Shown piece after piece: positions 1-9,850 of a stretch of DNA of 64,000 nucleotides (its first letter is position 1; every line of letters starts with the position of its first letter). A model generated the notes under the pieces. It was not told the DNA's origin. It did not search any database and saw only the letters and a list, made by a program, of their open reading frames with translations. Both the position numbers and the translations under genes were made by a program. Origin of the DNA: Sphingobacterium puteale (GTDB lineage Bacteria; Bacteroidota; Bacteroidia; Sphingobacteriales; Sphingobacteriaceae); contig NZ_RBWS01000014.1 of assembly GCF_003627955.1 (NCBI RefSeq), positions 149,016 to 213,015 on the forward strand, read 5' to 3'.

Positions 1-657
1 TTGGAAAGATTGAAAGAGGCAAAAATATTTATCAGTGTAAATGCGCTACATGATCCAGAAAACTGGAGCCTGCCTGCCCGTTCGGCATTTACAGATAAGG
101 AAATAGAAATTCTCCGACAATGGGTATTTGACGGTGGATGTTTATTTTTGGTAACCGATCATATGCCCTGTGGCGGATCAGTACAAGCTCTAGCCGCTGT
201 ATTCGGCATTCACGTCATTAATGGCTTTGCTTTACGAAAAGATGGAAAGCCCGAAATCTTTTCAAAAGATAAAGGAACACTTTTATCCAACGAAGTAACA
301 ACTGGATCGGATACGGAAATAGACAGTATCATGTGCTGGGGCGGCACGGGATTTACGGTACCAGAAACCGCACAAATTATCTCTTCGTTGGACGAAGGAT
401 ATGAGATTTATTTACCTGCCGATGCTAATCTGATAAAAAGGCCTATGCCCGACTACATTCCCCGATTGCCTGGCAAAGGATTTGCAAATGGTGCTTACCT
501 TCGATTTGGGGAAGGAAGAATGGTGATATTCGGGGATGGCGCTCCTTTTTCTGCCCAACTCCATGGCATCAAAAGTGAAAAAAGGGGAATGAATCATCCT
601 TCTGCTTACCAAAATGCACAATTTCTGCTTAATATCGTTCATTGGCTCGACCAATGA
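1..657 (+). CDS. DUF4350-type protein, C-terminal part (5' truncated by window)
   Basis: The frame is open from the first base (TTG), so the true start probably lies outside the window. The 218 visible residues have the look of the DUF4350 / class-I-glutamine-amidotransferase-like fold: a motif W-V-F-D-G-G-C-L-F-L-V-T-D-H near residue 41, a substrate-like central part, and a terminal F-G-E-G-R-M-V-I-F-G-D-G segment followed by an N-A-Q-F-L-L-N-I-V-H-W helix. Members are usually exported or membrane-linked proteins of unknown activity. It runs towards the xylan locus and ends about 185 bases before it, so it is probably not part of it. Family assignment is from memory of the pattern; no enzymatic role is proposed. 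Confidence 0.6.
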   Translation: MERLKEAKIFISVNALHDPENWSLPARSAFTDKEIEILRQWVFDGGCLFLVTDHMPCGGSVQALAAVFGIHVINGFALRKDGKPEIFSKDKGTLLSNEVTTGSDTEIDSIMCWGGTGFTVPETAQIISSLDEGYEIYLPADANLIKRPMPDYIPRLPGKGFANGAYLRFGEGRMVIFGDGAPFSAQLHGIKSEKRGMNHPSAYQNAQFLLNIVHWLDQ

Positions 658-842
658 ACGATCAGCAAATCCCAGTAGTACCATTATTGAAAAATTTAAA
701 ATTAAATTTGAATGGAGTAAAACTAACGTAAGGAATGGCACCAGCAGCTTTCCGGTTTTGTCGACGGCGATATAGCCCTGCATCATCGCCGCCTTTATGT
801 TATTATTCATATTTTGTAAAACAAATTTCCACGCTTAAAAAA

Positions 843-2723
843 TCACCAGCTGTCGGTCCGGAACGGAGAGGCCAGTAGCTGTTGCCTGTTGATCAGATTA
901 GCATCCTCTGGATTATCACTCCAGGCATAGCGTACTGCCACGGGGTGGGCTATATCCCTATGACTGACAACGACGGTATTGCCCTTGACTACAGCGTCCG
1001 CCCAGACAAACTTGCGGTCCTGCCCAGCGATGGCAAAGTGTCTCAGTGGTTGCCCCTCCCTGCTTGCCAGTCCAGCGCCGACCTCCTTAAAAAAGAGTAC
1101 GATCCTGTTGTCCTTGATTTCCATACGCTCATAGACGGGTCCTGTACTTATCAGCTTTTCACCGTACACCAGTTTGCGGGCAGCCAGCAGCAGCCGCGCA
1201 GCGAGGTCCTTTTTATTCAGGGGATGAATATCGTTCCACTCGCCAATATCATAGTTGACCGTCAACGCTGTATAGGGAACGTCACGGGATACCTTAAACT
1301 GCGCTTCCCGTACACCCGCCCATCCCGATTCAGACGGGCGCTCCTGTTTGGGCATATAATTAGGTAGCTGCACCAGCAAAAAAGGCAGCTGCGGGCGCTC
1401 CAACGTCAGGCGCCAGTCTTTGATCAGCAGACGCAGATACTGTTCGTAGGTCTGCGGACTGCCCGTATTGGCCTCTCCCTGATACCAGATCACGCCGCTC
1501 ACGGCCACATCTTTTATCGGATAGATCATGCCGTTATACAGCTTTGACCCTACTTCATTAATATTTTGAAGTCGCGGCTGATAGCTTTTGGCCAGATCGG
1601 GATCCATGCCTACCTGATATTTCCAAGGTCCAGCCAGATTGATCTCGTTGTCATTGACCAGCAGCTTATAAGACTTGCCTTCCACAAATCCCCCATTACC
1701 TGTAGTAAACCGCAGGCGTACCGTCACGGTATTGTGCCCAGCGCGCAGAATACCTGCCCTTACGGGGTACTTGCGGGGCGGATACATATAGCCGGTGGCA
1801 CCCACAAAGTGGCCATTGACAAATACCGAATCACTGTCGATCATGGTCCCCAGGTACAACAAGCCATACCGCCCCGCCAGCTCGCCCGGCAATTCAAATG
1901 ATCTTCTAAAATAGACCACTCCCTTGTTATGCAGTTGCTGGTCGCGCCACCATCCCGGTACGGTAAAGGTAGGCCAGCTACTGTCGTTCCAGTCTGGCTT
2001 TATCCAATCCCGGATACCGCGGTCCTGCTGCGCCAGATGCATGCTGTCCAGTGCGGGGCGGTCGAGCAGCAGCCGTGGAAATTCTTTTAGCTGATCCTGG
2101 CTGATCCAGCTTTCTATATTCGAGCCGCCGAGGCTCGACACGAGCATGCCCACGGGTACACCGGTATGAGCGTAGCTCTGCTGTGCATAGAAATAGGCCA
2201 ATGCCGTCCAGTTCATCACTTCCGAAGCCACAGCTGAGTACCAGCGTCCGCCATCGGCTATTTCGCTGCGGCGGTCCAGCGCACTCTGTGTGGGTACCTT
2301 AAAATAACGGATCATATGGTTATTGGATTCATTGATCTCCGGAAAGCGTTCTACCAGCCTTTCTATCGGTGTCTCCATATTGGACTGGCCCGAGCAAAGC
2401 CACACATCGCCGATCAGGACATCTCGGATAGCGATCTCATTCACCTGCAGCAGATAAGGACCTCCGGCTTTCTGTGCCGGCAGCCTGATCGCCCAGTTAC
2501 CTGCTGCATCCGCCTCAGTCAGGTAGCTTTGGCCACGAAAACGTACCGTTATTTTCTCACCACTGTCGGCCCAGCCCCAGATTTTCAGTTCGGTATCACG
2601 CTGCAGCACCATGCGGTCTGCTATCAGCGCAGGCAGCCGCACCGCTGCGGACGAGACTACAGCATAGAGGAACAGGGCTAATGTCAGGGCAAGAGTACAG
2701 GCTTTTCTTTTTTTCATCTTCAT
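843..2723 (-). CDS. Sialate O-acetylesterase-type SGNH esterase (probable acetylxylan esterase)
   Basis: This is a secreted SGNH-hydrolase of about 626 residues. The block G-D-V-W-L-C-S-G-Q-S-N-M-E carries the nucleophile Ser (about residue 114), and W-N-D-I-H-P-L-N-K near the C-terminus carries the catalytic Asp-x-x-His. Between them sits a galactose-binding-like beta-sandwich (W-W-R-D-Q ... Y-F-R-R-S-F-E-L), the usual layout of this family. The frame is open further upstream (to 2780), but a start at 2723 puts a clean signal peptide (K-K-R-K followed by a hydrophobic stretch ending S-S-A-A) at the front. It is the last gene of the leftward xylan operon, just after SusD. The family name comes from sialic acid esterases; here the context argues for removal of O-acetyl groups from glucuronoxylan. 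The exact substrate is inferred. Confidence 0.85.
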   Translation of the reverse strand: MKMKKRKACTLALTLALFLYAVVSSAAVRLPALIADRMVLQRDTELKIWGWADSGEKITVRFRGQSYLTEADAAGNWAIRLPAQKAGGPYLLQVNEIAIRDVLIGDVWLCSGQSNMETPIERLVERFPEINESNNHMIRYFKVPTQSALDRRSEIADGGRWYSAVASEVMNWTALAYFYAQQSYAHTGVPVGMLVSSLGGSNIESWISQDQLKEFPRLLLDRPALDSMHLAQQDRGIRDWIKPDWNDSSWPTFTVPGWWRDQQLHNKGVVYFRRSFELPGELAGRYGLLYLGTMIDSDSVFVNGHFVGATGYMYPPRKYPVRAGILRAGHNTVTVRLRFTTGNGGFVEGKSYKLLVNDNEINLAGPWKYQVGMDPDLAKSYQPRLQNINEVGSKLYNGMIYPIKDVAVSGVIWYQGEANTGSPQTYEQYLRLLIKDWRLTLERPQLPFLLVQLPNYMPKQERPSESGWAGVREAQFKVSRDVPYTALTVNYDIGEWNDIHPLNKKDLAARLLLAARKLVYGEKLISTGPVYERMEIKDNRIVLFFKEVGAGLASREGQPLRHFAIAGQDRKFVWADAVVKGNTVVVSHRDIAHPVAVRYAWSDNPEDANLINRQQLLASPFRTDSW

Positions 2724-2794
2724 ACGATTGCACATTCTACAAATAAGAGTGCAGGACCGCTCATCCTGTACAGATGGCATGTCCTGCAGCCCTA

Positions 2795-4756
2795 TTAGTT
2801 ATATCCGGGATTCTGGTAGGCTGCTTTTTCGGCTGCCGACATATCCATGGCATCCAGCTGTCCTTGCGGGATAGGCCGCAGGTAGTGGAAGGGTTGTATC
2901 GACCGAGTGAAGGTTGTTGCCGTGTGGTCACCTACATTCGAACCGGCAATACGATAGGTTTTAGCGATGTCGGACCAAGTCTGTGTACGCACGAGGTCAT
3001 ACCAGCGGTAGCCCTCACCATAATACTCGCGCGAACGTTCGGCCAAGATGTAATTGAGCGTAATCTGAGCCGGCGTCGCAGCCAACATTTCGGCACGGCG
3101 GTTGGCTTCCTTGGCCGTGTTGCCGTTGTTGTCCCAGCGCCATACCCCCGCGCGGCCGCGGATCACATTGACCAGGTCGTGTGCGCTCTTGCCGGCTTTG
3201 GCCGTCGCACCCTTCACTGCCGCCTCGGCAGCGATAAAGTACAGCTCGGAAAACTTGGCAATATTGAACGGCCGGGTGCTGCCCGCATTGGGCTGTCCCA
3301 AGCCATTGCCGTTGTCGGTGCGGTAAGGGCCCAGCTTCCACAGTCCAGGATAGACACGGCGGCTGATGCCCTCCGGAGAGATCACATAGTCGGCCCTGCC
3401 GGGGAGTACCCCCGCCCCGATACTGCTCTTGTAGGTTTTGTTGTCATAGTTGATCGGCATCTGTGGCTCCTCATTCAAGAAAGTGAGGATGGCCTCTCCC
3501 GGTTTGACGGGCATGTTATTGGCGTTAAACAACGAAGGGTCGCTGATATTTGCCTTGTTCCAGTTGCCGCGGTACACCGTCGTGAAGGTGCCGTCGTAGC
3601 GCGAGTCGTTGGTTTTGTCGGCAAAGGTTTCGGTCACCACGTTGATCGTCGGTGCCATCCGTGTCCATGGGCGCCCCAGTGCCTGGGCGGCCTCCCGCTG
3701 TACCGAGTTCACCAGATCGGCGGTATTCCAGGCCGTTGTTTTGGAGCTCGTGATCGACGTGTAATTCCAGGTCATCATCCAGCCCGCAAAGTTGTCGGGT
3801 GCACCGCCACTGCCATAGCTCAGGCTACCGCCATTATACAGCTCGCTGTCTTCGGTATGGTCGGCAAAGAGCAGGATCTCGTTGTTGCGGTCATTAGTCC
3901 CGACGTTGACATCGTAAAAGGTAGGCTGCAGGCCATACGGTCCCGGGTTTTCAATAGCAGCCACGGCCATGTCGTAAGCCTGCTGGAAATACCAGGCACT
4001 GGTCTTGCCGTCGGGATCCGTCCGTGCGGTCTCCGGATAAGTGGGTATATTTTTCGGATTTTCCAGCCACCAGGCGTAGGTCAGGTAGGCCTTTGCCAAA
4101 TATAAGCGGGCTACAGTCTTGCTCACGGCCCCCTTTAAGCGCGGTGCATCGGGCAGATCGCTAATGGCCTTAGTCAGGTCCGGGAAAATAGCCCTTGTAT
4201 ACACTTCAGCCACGGTATTGCGTTTGGATTTACGCTCCACAGAGGTGCTGTATTTGAGTTCGCCCCCACCCAGGTCGAGCGGCACGCCACCAAAAGTCTG
4301 CACCAGCAGGAAATAATCAAATGCCCGGAAAAAGTGTGCTTCGGCGATGATCGCGGGCGAGGTGCCCACTGCCAGAGCATTCTCGATGATGCCCGAGGCC
4401 ATGTTGATGTTGGGCAGGGCGGCCTGCCATGCCACATCCGCCCTGCTATTTATAGCCGTCATCGTACTGAGACCTGTAAAGTCCATCACCTGAAAGTTTT
4501 CGTCCGCACTCTGCGCATAGGTCACCTCATCGGTCCCGGTCAGGCAGGCATTGTAATAATAAGCCTGTCCATAGATATAGCGCAGGTGGGCATAGAGTCC
4601 CACAATACTGTTGTTGATACCGTTTGGTGTCTTAAAATCCCCCGGCGTAAAGATTCCTCTAGGCTGTTCATCCAAAAATTTGGAGCAGCTGTTCATGCCG
4701 AGCATCAGTGAACCAAGGCAGAGCCCTATAATAAGTTTTGAATTGAAAGTTTTCAT
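2795..4756 (-). CDS. susD-like: SusD/RagB-family glycan-binding lipoprotein
   Basis: This 653-residue SusD/RagB homologue is an outer-membrane lipoprotein that forms the lid of the SusC transporter and binds oligosaccharides at the cell surface. It starts with a lipoprotein signal peptide; the lipobox ends in Cys24 (G-M-N-S-C), followed by the typical K-F-L-D-E-Q-P-R-G. TPR-like helices and the family's C-terminal R-G-R-A-G and E-R-S-R-E-Y-Y-G-E-G-Y-R-W-Y-D-L-V-R blocks are visible. It lies 11 bases downstream of the SusC gene and is surely co-transcribed with it. Given the enzymes around it, the ligand is probably (glucurono)xylo-oligosaccharide. Confidence 0.95.
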   Translation of the reverse strand: MKTFNSKLIIGLCLGSLMLGMNSCSKFLDEQPRGIFTPGDFKTPNGINNSIVGLYAHLRYIYGQAYYYNACLTGTDEVTYAQSADENFQVMDFTGLSTMTAINSRADVAWQAALPNINMASGIIENALAVGTSPAIIAEAHFFRAFDYFLLVQTFGGVPLDLGGGELKYSTSVERKSKRNTVAEVYTRAIFPDLTKAISDLPDAPRLKGAVSKTVARLYLAKAYLTYAWWLENPKNIPTYPETARTDPDGKTSAWYFQQAYDMAVAAIENPGPYGLQPTFYDVNVGTNDRNNEILLFADHTEDSELYNGGSLSYGSGGAPDNFAGWMMTWNYTSITSSKTTAWNTADLVNSVQREAAQALGRPWTRMAPTINVVTETFADKTNDSRYDGTFTTVYRGNWNKANISDPSLFNANNMPVKPGEAILTFLNEEPQMPINYDNKTYKSSIGAGVLPGRADYVISPEGISRRVYPGLWKLGPYRTDNGNGLGQPNAGSTRPFNIAKFSELYFIAAEAAVKGATAKAGKSAHDLVNVIRGRAGVWRWDNNGNTAKEANRRAEMLAATPAQITLNYILAERSREYYGEGYRWYDLVRTQTWSDIAKTYRIAGSNVGDHTATTFTRSIQPFHYLRPIPQGQLDAMDMSAAEKAAYQNPGYN

Positions 4757-4767
4757 GCCTGAATGTT

Positions 4768-7700
4768 TTAAAATGAAAGATTGAGCCCCAGAATATAACT
4801 TCTCATTGCCGGTGTATTTGTACCGACCACCAGTATCCGTCTCAGGCCACCCACGGCCACATTCTCGTCGCCATAGGAGTTGGGTTCCGGATCACCGCCC
4901 GATTCCTTGTGGTAGGGCGAGAATAGGACGAATGGATTTTCCACCGTCGCATAGAGGCGCAGGCGGCCAATACCCATGCGTTCCACCCATTTCTGTTTAA
5001 AGTTGTATCCCATCGTAATCGTACGCACCTTTAGATACGACGCATCAAAATAGCCCAGCGTACTGCCATATTTGGGATTGTCACCGCTCTGTATGCCTCC
5101 AGGTTTCGGATATTTGGCATCCGTACGGTCTTCACGCCAGTATTCGACGCTCACGTTGTTGCCCGCGCGGGTATTCAGCTGGTTGAGGTAGCCGGTACTT
5201 CCGTAGAGCGAACTGATCAGCGTACCGCCATTCTGGAAGGTACCCACCACATTCAGGTCGACATTTTTGTAGGCCAGACGCGTATTGAAGCCACCCAGAA
5301 AATTGGGCTGGATATTGATGATCTGCCGGTCCGCAGCACCGATCGCCCGTGTAGGCACGCCATTTTCGTCATATTCACCTGTATACTCCACCTTGATCAT
5401 CCCCGGATTGCCACCCGGCTCCAGGATATCGCGATAGGGATCGTCGGCCTGCCACAACCCGATTTTCTTATAGTCAAAGATCACGTCGATCGGATGGCCG
5501 ACAAACCATTGATTACCTTCATCACGCTGGCTTCCGGAGGTCAGTTCAACGAGCTTATTGCGGTTGGCATAGAGGTTGACCCCCACATCCCATTTCCAGC
5601 CGTTTTCATTGTCTATCACCGCGCCGTTGAGGGAGAGTTCAAAGCCTTTGTTCTGCGTCTTTCCGATATTGGCCATGTAGCTGCCGCCACCGTTTGTCGG
5701 TGGCAGTCCCACGCGCAGCAATATATTGTCAGTATTCTGCACATAGTATTCCATCGTACCACTAACTCTGTTGTTGAAAAGACCGAAGTCCAGACCGTAG
5801 TTGTAGGTCTTGGAAAACTCCCAGCCCAACGAAGGATTGGGCAATTCGGACATGTAGTAGCCGGTCAGGAACTGCGTATCGAAATTATACGGTCTTGTAC
5901 TCAGCAAGCCCAGGGTCTTGTACGGATCGACCGCCTGATTGGACGTCTGACCGTAGCCTAGGCGCAGCTTGAGCTGGTTTATCCATGGCACGGCGGACAT
6001 GAACTTCTCGTTGTGGATATTCCATCCTGCCGAAATCGCCGGATAGGCATGCCACTTGTGCCCCGGTGCCAGTCGCGAGGAGCCGTCACGGCGCATGGTC
6101 ATCGTCAGCATGTAGCGGTTGTCAAAGGTATACATGGCGCGGCCCATAAAAGACATCAGGCTGCTTTTGGCATAGCCCTGCTGGTCAGGGTTGACAATGA
6201 TCTCCCCCTGGGCGCGGCCGATGTTATAGAACTGGAACGCATCGATCGGAATATCGCGGGCGGATATCAGCGTGCTGTTGGTGGTATTCTGCTCCGCCGA
6301 ATAAAGAGCCACCAAATTGAGGTTATGTTTTTGCGCAAAGGTACGATCGTAAGTCAGCAGGTTTTCCATTACCCATTGTACTGTTCTGCCATTTGCGACC
6401 GAAGCTGTGGACACATTGTCCGGGGTTCCACTGAATACACCCTGTCCAGTATAGCTGCCGTCATTGTTCTGACGGAAGTTGAGTCCAAGGTTGGTGCGGT
6501 AGGTCAGCCCCTCCACGCCAGGAATCCGGATCTCGCCGTACATGTTGTTGTACGAACCGAACACGCGCTGCTGATTAATATAGCTGTCCCCCAGCGCCTC
6601 ATAGGACTCGCGGGTATGCACCCACTGCTGACCAGATGTCTGCTGCTGGATACGGGATTTGAGTGTGCCATCTGTATTAAAGGGATTGGCTATCGGCGAA
6701 GCGCTCAGCACGCCGTACAGCCCGAGGTTGTTACCATTGGTAATGCTGTAGCTCTGGTTGAGGTTGAAGCCAAATTTAAATATCTTGCCCACCTGCTGGT
6801 CCAGTGCAGCACGCAGATTGTAGCGGGTATAGTTCTGCAGGGGAACCACGCCTTCGTCGCGGAAGTAACCGGCGCCGAAGTTGTAGTTTCCTTTCTCTGC
6901 CCCACCGTTGACGCTGATATCGTGGCTATTGACCATTCCATTTTTGTAGAAAAGGTCCTGCCAGTCTGTATTGGTATCGTCTAACTCATCGAGGGTGTTC
7001 TGAAACTGTCCCACATAGCGACGCATTTCGGCAAACTCCGGTCCCGACATCATTGGATATTTGGCAAATACCGTACGCAACCCAGTAAAACCGTTGTACG
7101 CCAGCTGTGCCTGCTGCCCTATGCGCCCCTTGTTGGTGGTCACGAGAATCACGCCATTGGCACCACGCGAGCCGTAGATTGCCGTTGCCGAAGCATCTTT
7201 GAGTACATCCACACTCTTGATGTCCGCGGGGTTGATATCCGAGATGGAACCCGCAAACGGAATTCCGTCGAGCACGATCAGCGGATTGTTATCGGCGGTC
7301 AGTGAGCGTGTACCGCGGATCCGGATCTGCATCGGAGAGCCCGGCTTCGACGAATTCTGCTGCATATTGACCCCCGCAATACGGCCCTGCAGGGCACGGC
7401 TGATGTTGGCTGCAGGCACTTCGTTCATCGTCGTACCGCTTACTGAGGCCACCGAGCCCGTTACAGCTTCTTTGCGCTGCGTACCATAACCGATGACCAC
7501 CACCTCTTCCATGGCAATATCATCGGATTGCAGCGTCACCTGCACGCTGTTATTAACGCCCACCGGCACTTCGGCTGTTTTGTAGCCTACATTGGTGAAG
7601 ACCAGCACAGCGCCGTTGCCGGCCTCAATGGCAAATGTGCCCTTACTGTCTGTTGTCGTGCTCCTGGTGCCGCCCTTGACGGATACGGTCACCCCTTCAA

Positions 7701-7854
7701 TGGGCTGTTTCTGCTGGTCTGAGACCAGCCCCTTGACCAGTTTATCCTGTGCAAAGGCCAGCTGTAGAGCTGCCAGCAAAAAGAGCAAGGGCAGTATTCC
7801 ATACTGTAGCCATCGTTGTCGTTGCACAGGAATCGTAAACTTCATCATTCTCAT
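4768..7854 (-). CDS. susC-like: SusC/RagA-family TonB-dependent outer-membrane transporter
   Basis: The protein is 1028 residues long: an N-terminal signal peptide, a carboxypeptidase-regulatory-like domain (V-K-G-L-V-S-D ... G-V-T-V-S-V-K-G), then the SusC signature M-E-E-V-V-V-I-G-Y-G-T-Q-R, the plug domain (with R-G-T-R-S-L-T and the conserved G-A-N-G-V-I-L-V-T-T) and a long beta-barrel ending in an aromatic C-terminus (N-L-S-F). It imports oligosaccharides through the outer membrane with energy from TonB/ExbBD, which are not in this window. It pairs with the SusD gene directly after it. The 77 bases upstream hold two CATTTCAA elements that may be regulator sites. Confidence 0.96.
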   Translation of the reverse strand: MRMMKFTIPVQRQRWLQYGILPLLFLLAALQLAFAQDKLVKGLVSDQQKQPIEGVTVSVKGGTRSTTTDSKGTFAIEAGNGAVLVFTNVGYKTAEVPVGVNNSVQVTLQSDDIAMEEVVVIGYGTQRKEAVTGSVASVSGTTMNEVPAANISRALQGRIAGVNMQQNSSKPGSPMQIRIRGTRSLTADNNPLIVLDGIPFAGSISDINPADIKSVDVLKDASATAIYGSRGANGVILVTTNKGRIGQQAQLAYNGFTGLRTVFAKYPMMSGPEFAEMRRYVGQFQNTLDELDDTNTDWQDLFYKNGMVNSHDISVNGGAEKGNYNFGAGYFRDEGVVPLQNYTRYNLRAALDQQVGKIFKFGFNLNQSYSITNGNNLGLYGVLSASPIANPFNTDGTLKSRIQQQTSGQQWVHTRESYEALGDSYINQQRVFGSYNNMYGEIRIPGVEGLTYRTNLGLNFRQNNDGSYTGQGVFSGTPDNVSTASVANGRTVQWVMENLLTYDRTFAQKHNLNLVALYSAEQNTTNSTLISARDIPIDAFQFYNIGRAQGEIIVNPDQQGYAKSSLMSFMGRAMYTFDNRYMLTMTMRRDGSSRLAPGHKWHAYPAISAGWNIHNEKFMSAVPWINQLKLRLGYGQTSNQAVDPYKTLGLLSTRPYNFDTQFLTGYYMSELPNPSLGWEFSKTYNYGLDFGLFNNRVSGTMEYYVQNTDNILLRVGLPPTNGGGSYMANIGKTQNKGFELSLNGAVIDNENGWKWDVGVNLYANRNKLVELTSGSQRDEGNQWFVGHPIDVIFDYKKIGLWQADDPYRDILEPGGNPGMIKVEYTGEYDENGVPTRAIGAADRQIINIQPNFLGGFNTRLAYKNVDLNVVGTFQNGGTLISSLYGSTGYLNQLNTRAGNNVSVEYWREDRTDAKYPKPGGIQSGDNPKYGSTLGYFDASYLKVRTITMGYNFKQKWVERMGIGRLRLYATVENPFVLFSPYHKESGGDPEPNSYGDENVAVGGLRRILVVGTNTPAMRSYILGLNLSF

Positions 7855-7881
7855 AACTTAGGGATTTAAGAAAATTTTGTT

Positions 7882-7927
7882 TTCAGTTCTGTTTATAATC
7901 GTCATTTCAATAGTCTTTACATTTCAA
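7882..7927 (+). promoter_or_regulatory. Candidate HTCS operator upstream of susC
   Basis: TTCAGTTC at 7882-7889 is followed by CATTTCAA at 7903-7910 and again at 7920-7927, upstream of the leftward susC-like gene. Related words occur upstream of other genes of the locus. Binding by the HTCS is inferred; only the repetition is seen. Confidence 0.35.
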
Positions 7928-7931
7928 CTAT

Positions 7932-9671
7932 CTATCGGACCCTGTTCGTTGTCGTACTGTACAGACCGATCAGCGCGCCCGTGAATCCACCGGCCACGTC
8001 CGTCGATAGGATGTCGCCCGACACGGTGTTGCCGATATTCCGGAAGGCTCCTTTCCCCACGGCATAAGCAAACTGATAGGCGTCGCCGGCTGCTTTTACC
8101 TGCAGCTGCACCTTGGCATTCAGATTGATTTTCTCTTTGGCCAGGATCCGGGTGCTGCCATTTTCGCTTCTGGCAAGGACGATATGGTCCTCGTTATCGA
8201 GCTTGGTGACACCCAGCACATAATGGTATTTTTCACTTTGCAGACAGGTGATGCCTGCCAGGTGTGAATCCGAGGCCGGCACGTAGTCCAGCGATACACT
8301 GCTCTCAAAATTTTTGTGCTGCTGCCGATAAAATAAGGCCGAAATTGGTTTTTGCTCGCTGATATCCACGGCGTACGGCCTGAAGACCATGCCCTTGTCC
8401 GTTGCCTGCAAAAATTTCTCACGGGTACCGCGCAGGGCAACCCAGCGGTGATCCAGCGCTGTGGCGGTCAGCGGATCGGTGAACGTAAAATTGCCGTTGG
8501 GAAAGTAGCCCCGGGCATGGGTCTTGTTGTTGACGCCCGCAGGCATTCGCACACTGGGTTTGAGGGCCTTCATTCCCCCTTCAAAGACCGGCCATTCACC
8601 CGACCAGTCGACCGGCAGGATAAAAGTTTCGCGGCCCGTGTTGACCCTTTTTACTTCATTGGGCCTGACACCCAGAAACACGCCAAACCAGGATCCGTCC
8701 GGTCCTTCGACCAGATCCGCGTGTCCAGCCCATTCCACTGGGTTAGGCCTACTTTTGTCCAGATGGCGTTGGGAGAGTATCGGATTTTTGGGCGCAGGGG
8801 TATAAGGTCCTGCGACATGGTCACTCGAGAAGATCACTTCACTGTGATCGCTGCCTGTGCCGCCCTCGGCACACATCAGGTAGTACTTGTCATCTTTTTT
8901 GTAAATATGCGGTCCTTCGATCCAGATGGGATTTTCAGCCGGATGGACTCCACCGTCCACCAGGATCCGGTCACTTCCTGGGATGACCTGATCCTTTTCG
9001 GTATCATATGCCCAGAGTTTGATCACGCGGTGGCCCTCATAGCGCTGTTTGCCTTTATCCGGCGCATCGTTATGGACGACATAAGCTTTGCCGTCATCAT
9101 CAAAAAACAGGGCTGGATCAATGCCGTCAAAATCCAGCTTGACCGGATCGGACCAGTTTCCCGCTTTGGGGTCTTTGGTCTTGACGACCATATTCCCGAT
9201 ACCCGAGGCGATCTGTGTCGTGATCATGTAAAACGTGTCGTTGTGCCGGTTGTACACGATATCTGGGGCATATATTCCCGCACTGATACCTGCCGACTGC
9301 ACCTTCAGTTGCGATTCACGGTCCAGAACATGCCCCAGCTGTGTCCAGTTGACCAAATCCACAGAGTGGAAAATAGGCACCCCCGGGAACATCGAAAAGG
9401 AGGAATTCACCAGGTAATAGTCATTACCTTTGCGTGTAATGCTCGGATCGGGATAACATCCCTGTAGAATGGGCGAATAGAACTGCCCCGGTTTTAATGG
9501 ATTTTCTTTGTAAACTGCATCTTCGCCTTTATAGACAAAATCCGAAAATACAGGTCCAGAGACGCGATCTCCCTGTAACTTTCGTTTATGCTCTTTTGTA
9601 TTAAATGCTGTTAATGTAGCAAATATCACTACGGACATGCCCAGCATCGTTTTCCCCTTCCGCTTTAACAT
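7932..9671 (-). CDS. GH43-family beta-xylosidase/arabinofuranosidase (exported, two-domain)
   Basis: This is a 579-residue glycoside hydrolase family 43 enzyme. After a hydrophobic N-terminus comes a five-bladed propeller with the three GH43 acidic residues in recognisable blocks: Y-P-D-P-S-I (base), D-G-I-D-P-A-L-F-F-D (pKa modulator) and W-I-E-G-P-H-I-Y-K (general acid). The last 200 residues form the beta-sandwich typical of the larger GH43 subfamilies (10-12 type). Such enzymes release xylose or arabinose from xylo-oligosaccharides. It lies directly upstream of susC in the same direction. An exported, probably periplasmic, location is likely. The precise specificity cannot be told from sequence by eye. 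Confidence 0.9.
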   Translation of the reverse strand: MLKRKGKTMLGMSVVIFATLTAFNTKEHKRKLQGDRVSGPVFSDFVYKGEDAVYKENPLKPGQFYSPILQGCYPDPSITRKGNDYYLVNSSFSMFPGVPIFHSVDLVNWTQLGHVLDRESQLKVQSAGISAGIYAPDIVYNRHNDTFYMITTQIASGIGNMVVKTKDPKAGNWSDPVKLDFDGIDPALFFDDDGKAYVVHNDAPDKGKQRYEGHRVIKLWAYDTEKDQVIPGSDRILVDGGVHPAENPIWIEGPHIYKKDDKYYLMCAEGGTGSDHSEVIFSSDHVAGPYTPAPKNPILSQRHLDKSRPNPVEWAGHADLVEGPDGSWFGVFLGVRPNEVKRVNTGRETFILPVDWSGEWPVFEGGMKALKPSVRMPAGVNNKTHARGYFPNGNFTFTDPLTATALDHRWVALRGTREKFLQATDKGMVFRPYAVDISEQKPISALFYRQQHKNFESSVSLDYVPASDSHLAGITCLQSEKYHYVLGVTKLDNEDHIVLARSENGSTRILAKEKINLNAKVQLQVKAAGDAYQFAYAVGKGAFRNIGNTVSGDILSTDVAGGFTGALIGLYSTTTNRVR

Positions 9672-9755
9672 GATTGGTTTATTTATAATTTGGTGTATTT
9701 GCCTACAAACATAGTTTTAAGTGTATAGGCAACAATTAAAATTTGTAACAAAAAC

Positions 9756-9768
9756 ATTTCAATTTGTT
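9756..9768 (+). promoter_or_regulatory. ATTTCAATTTGTT element upstream of the GH43 gene
   Basis: This 13-base word is identical to one at 18514-18526 in the HTCS/GH115 intergenic region. It lies 85 bases upstream of the leftward GH43 gene, within the 179-base gap between the GH43 and GH67 genes, so the locus may have an internal promoter here. Function is inferred. Confidence 0.35.
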
Positions 9769-9850
9769 ACCACATCCTTTCTTCTTTCTCCATTGCCCTT
9801 TTACGGCACTCTGGACGGTCTCGCAGTAAAAAAAATTGCGCCCGGTCCAG

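Noticed and set aside
412..810. 132-residue minus-strand frame opposite the DUF4350-type gene
   Set aside because: Most of it is antisense to a better-supported gene. The first 30 codons (to about 720) look slightly protein-like, but no family was recognised.
2774..4105. 443-residue plus-strand frame opposite the SusD gene
   Set aside because: It is a long antisense frame caused by the high G+C of the susD-like gene; the SusD reading has clear domain support.
6013..6984. 323-residue plus-strand frame opposite the SusC gene
   Set aside because: Antisense shadow; the sequence has no domain features and the SusC barrel is well supported.
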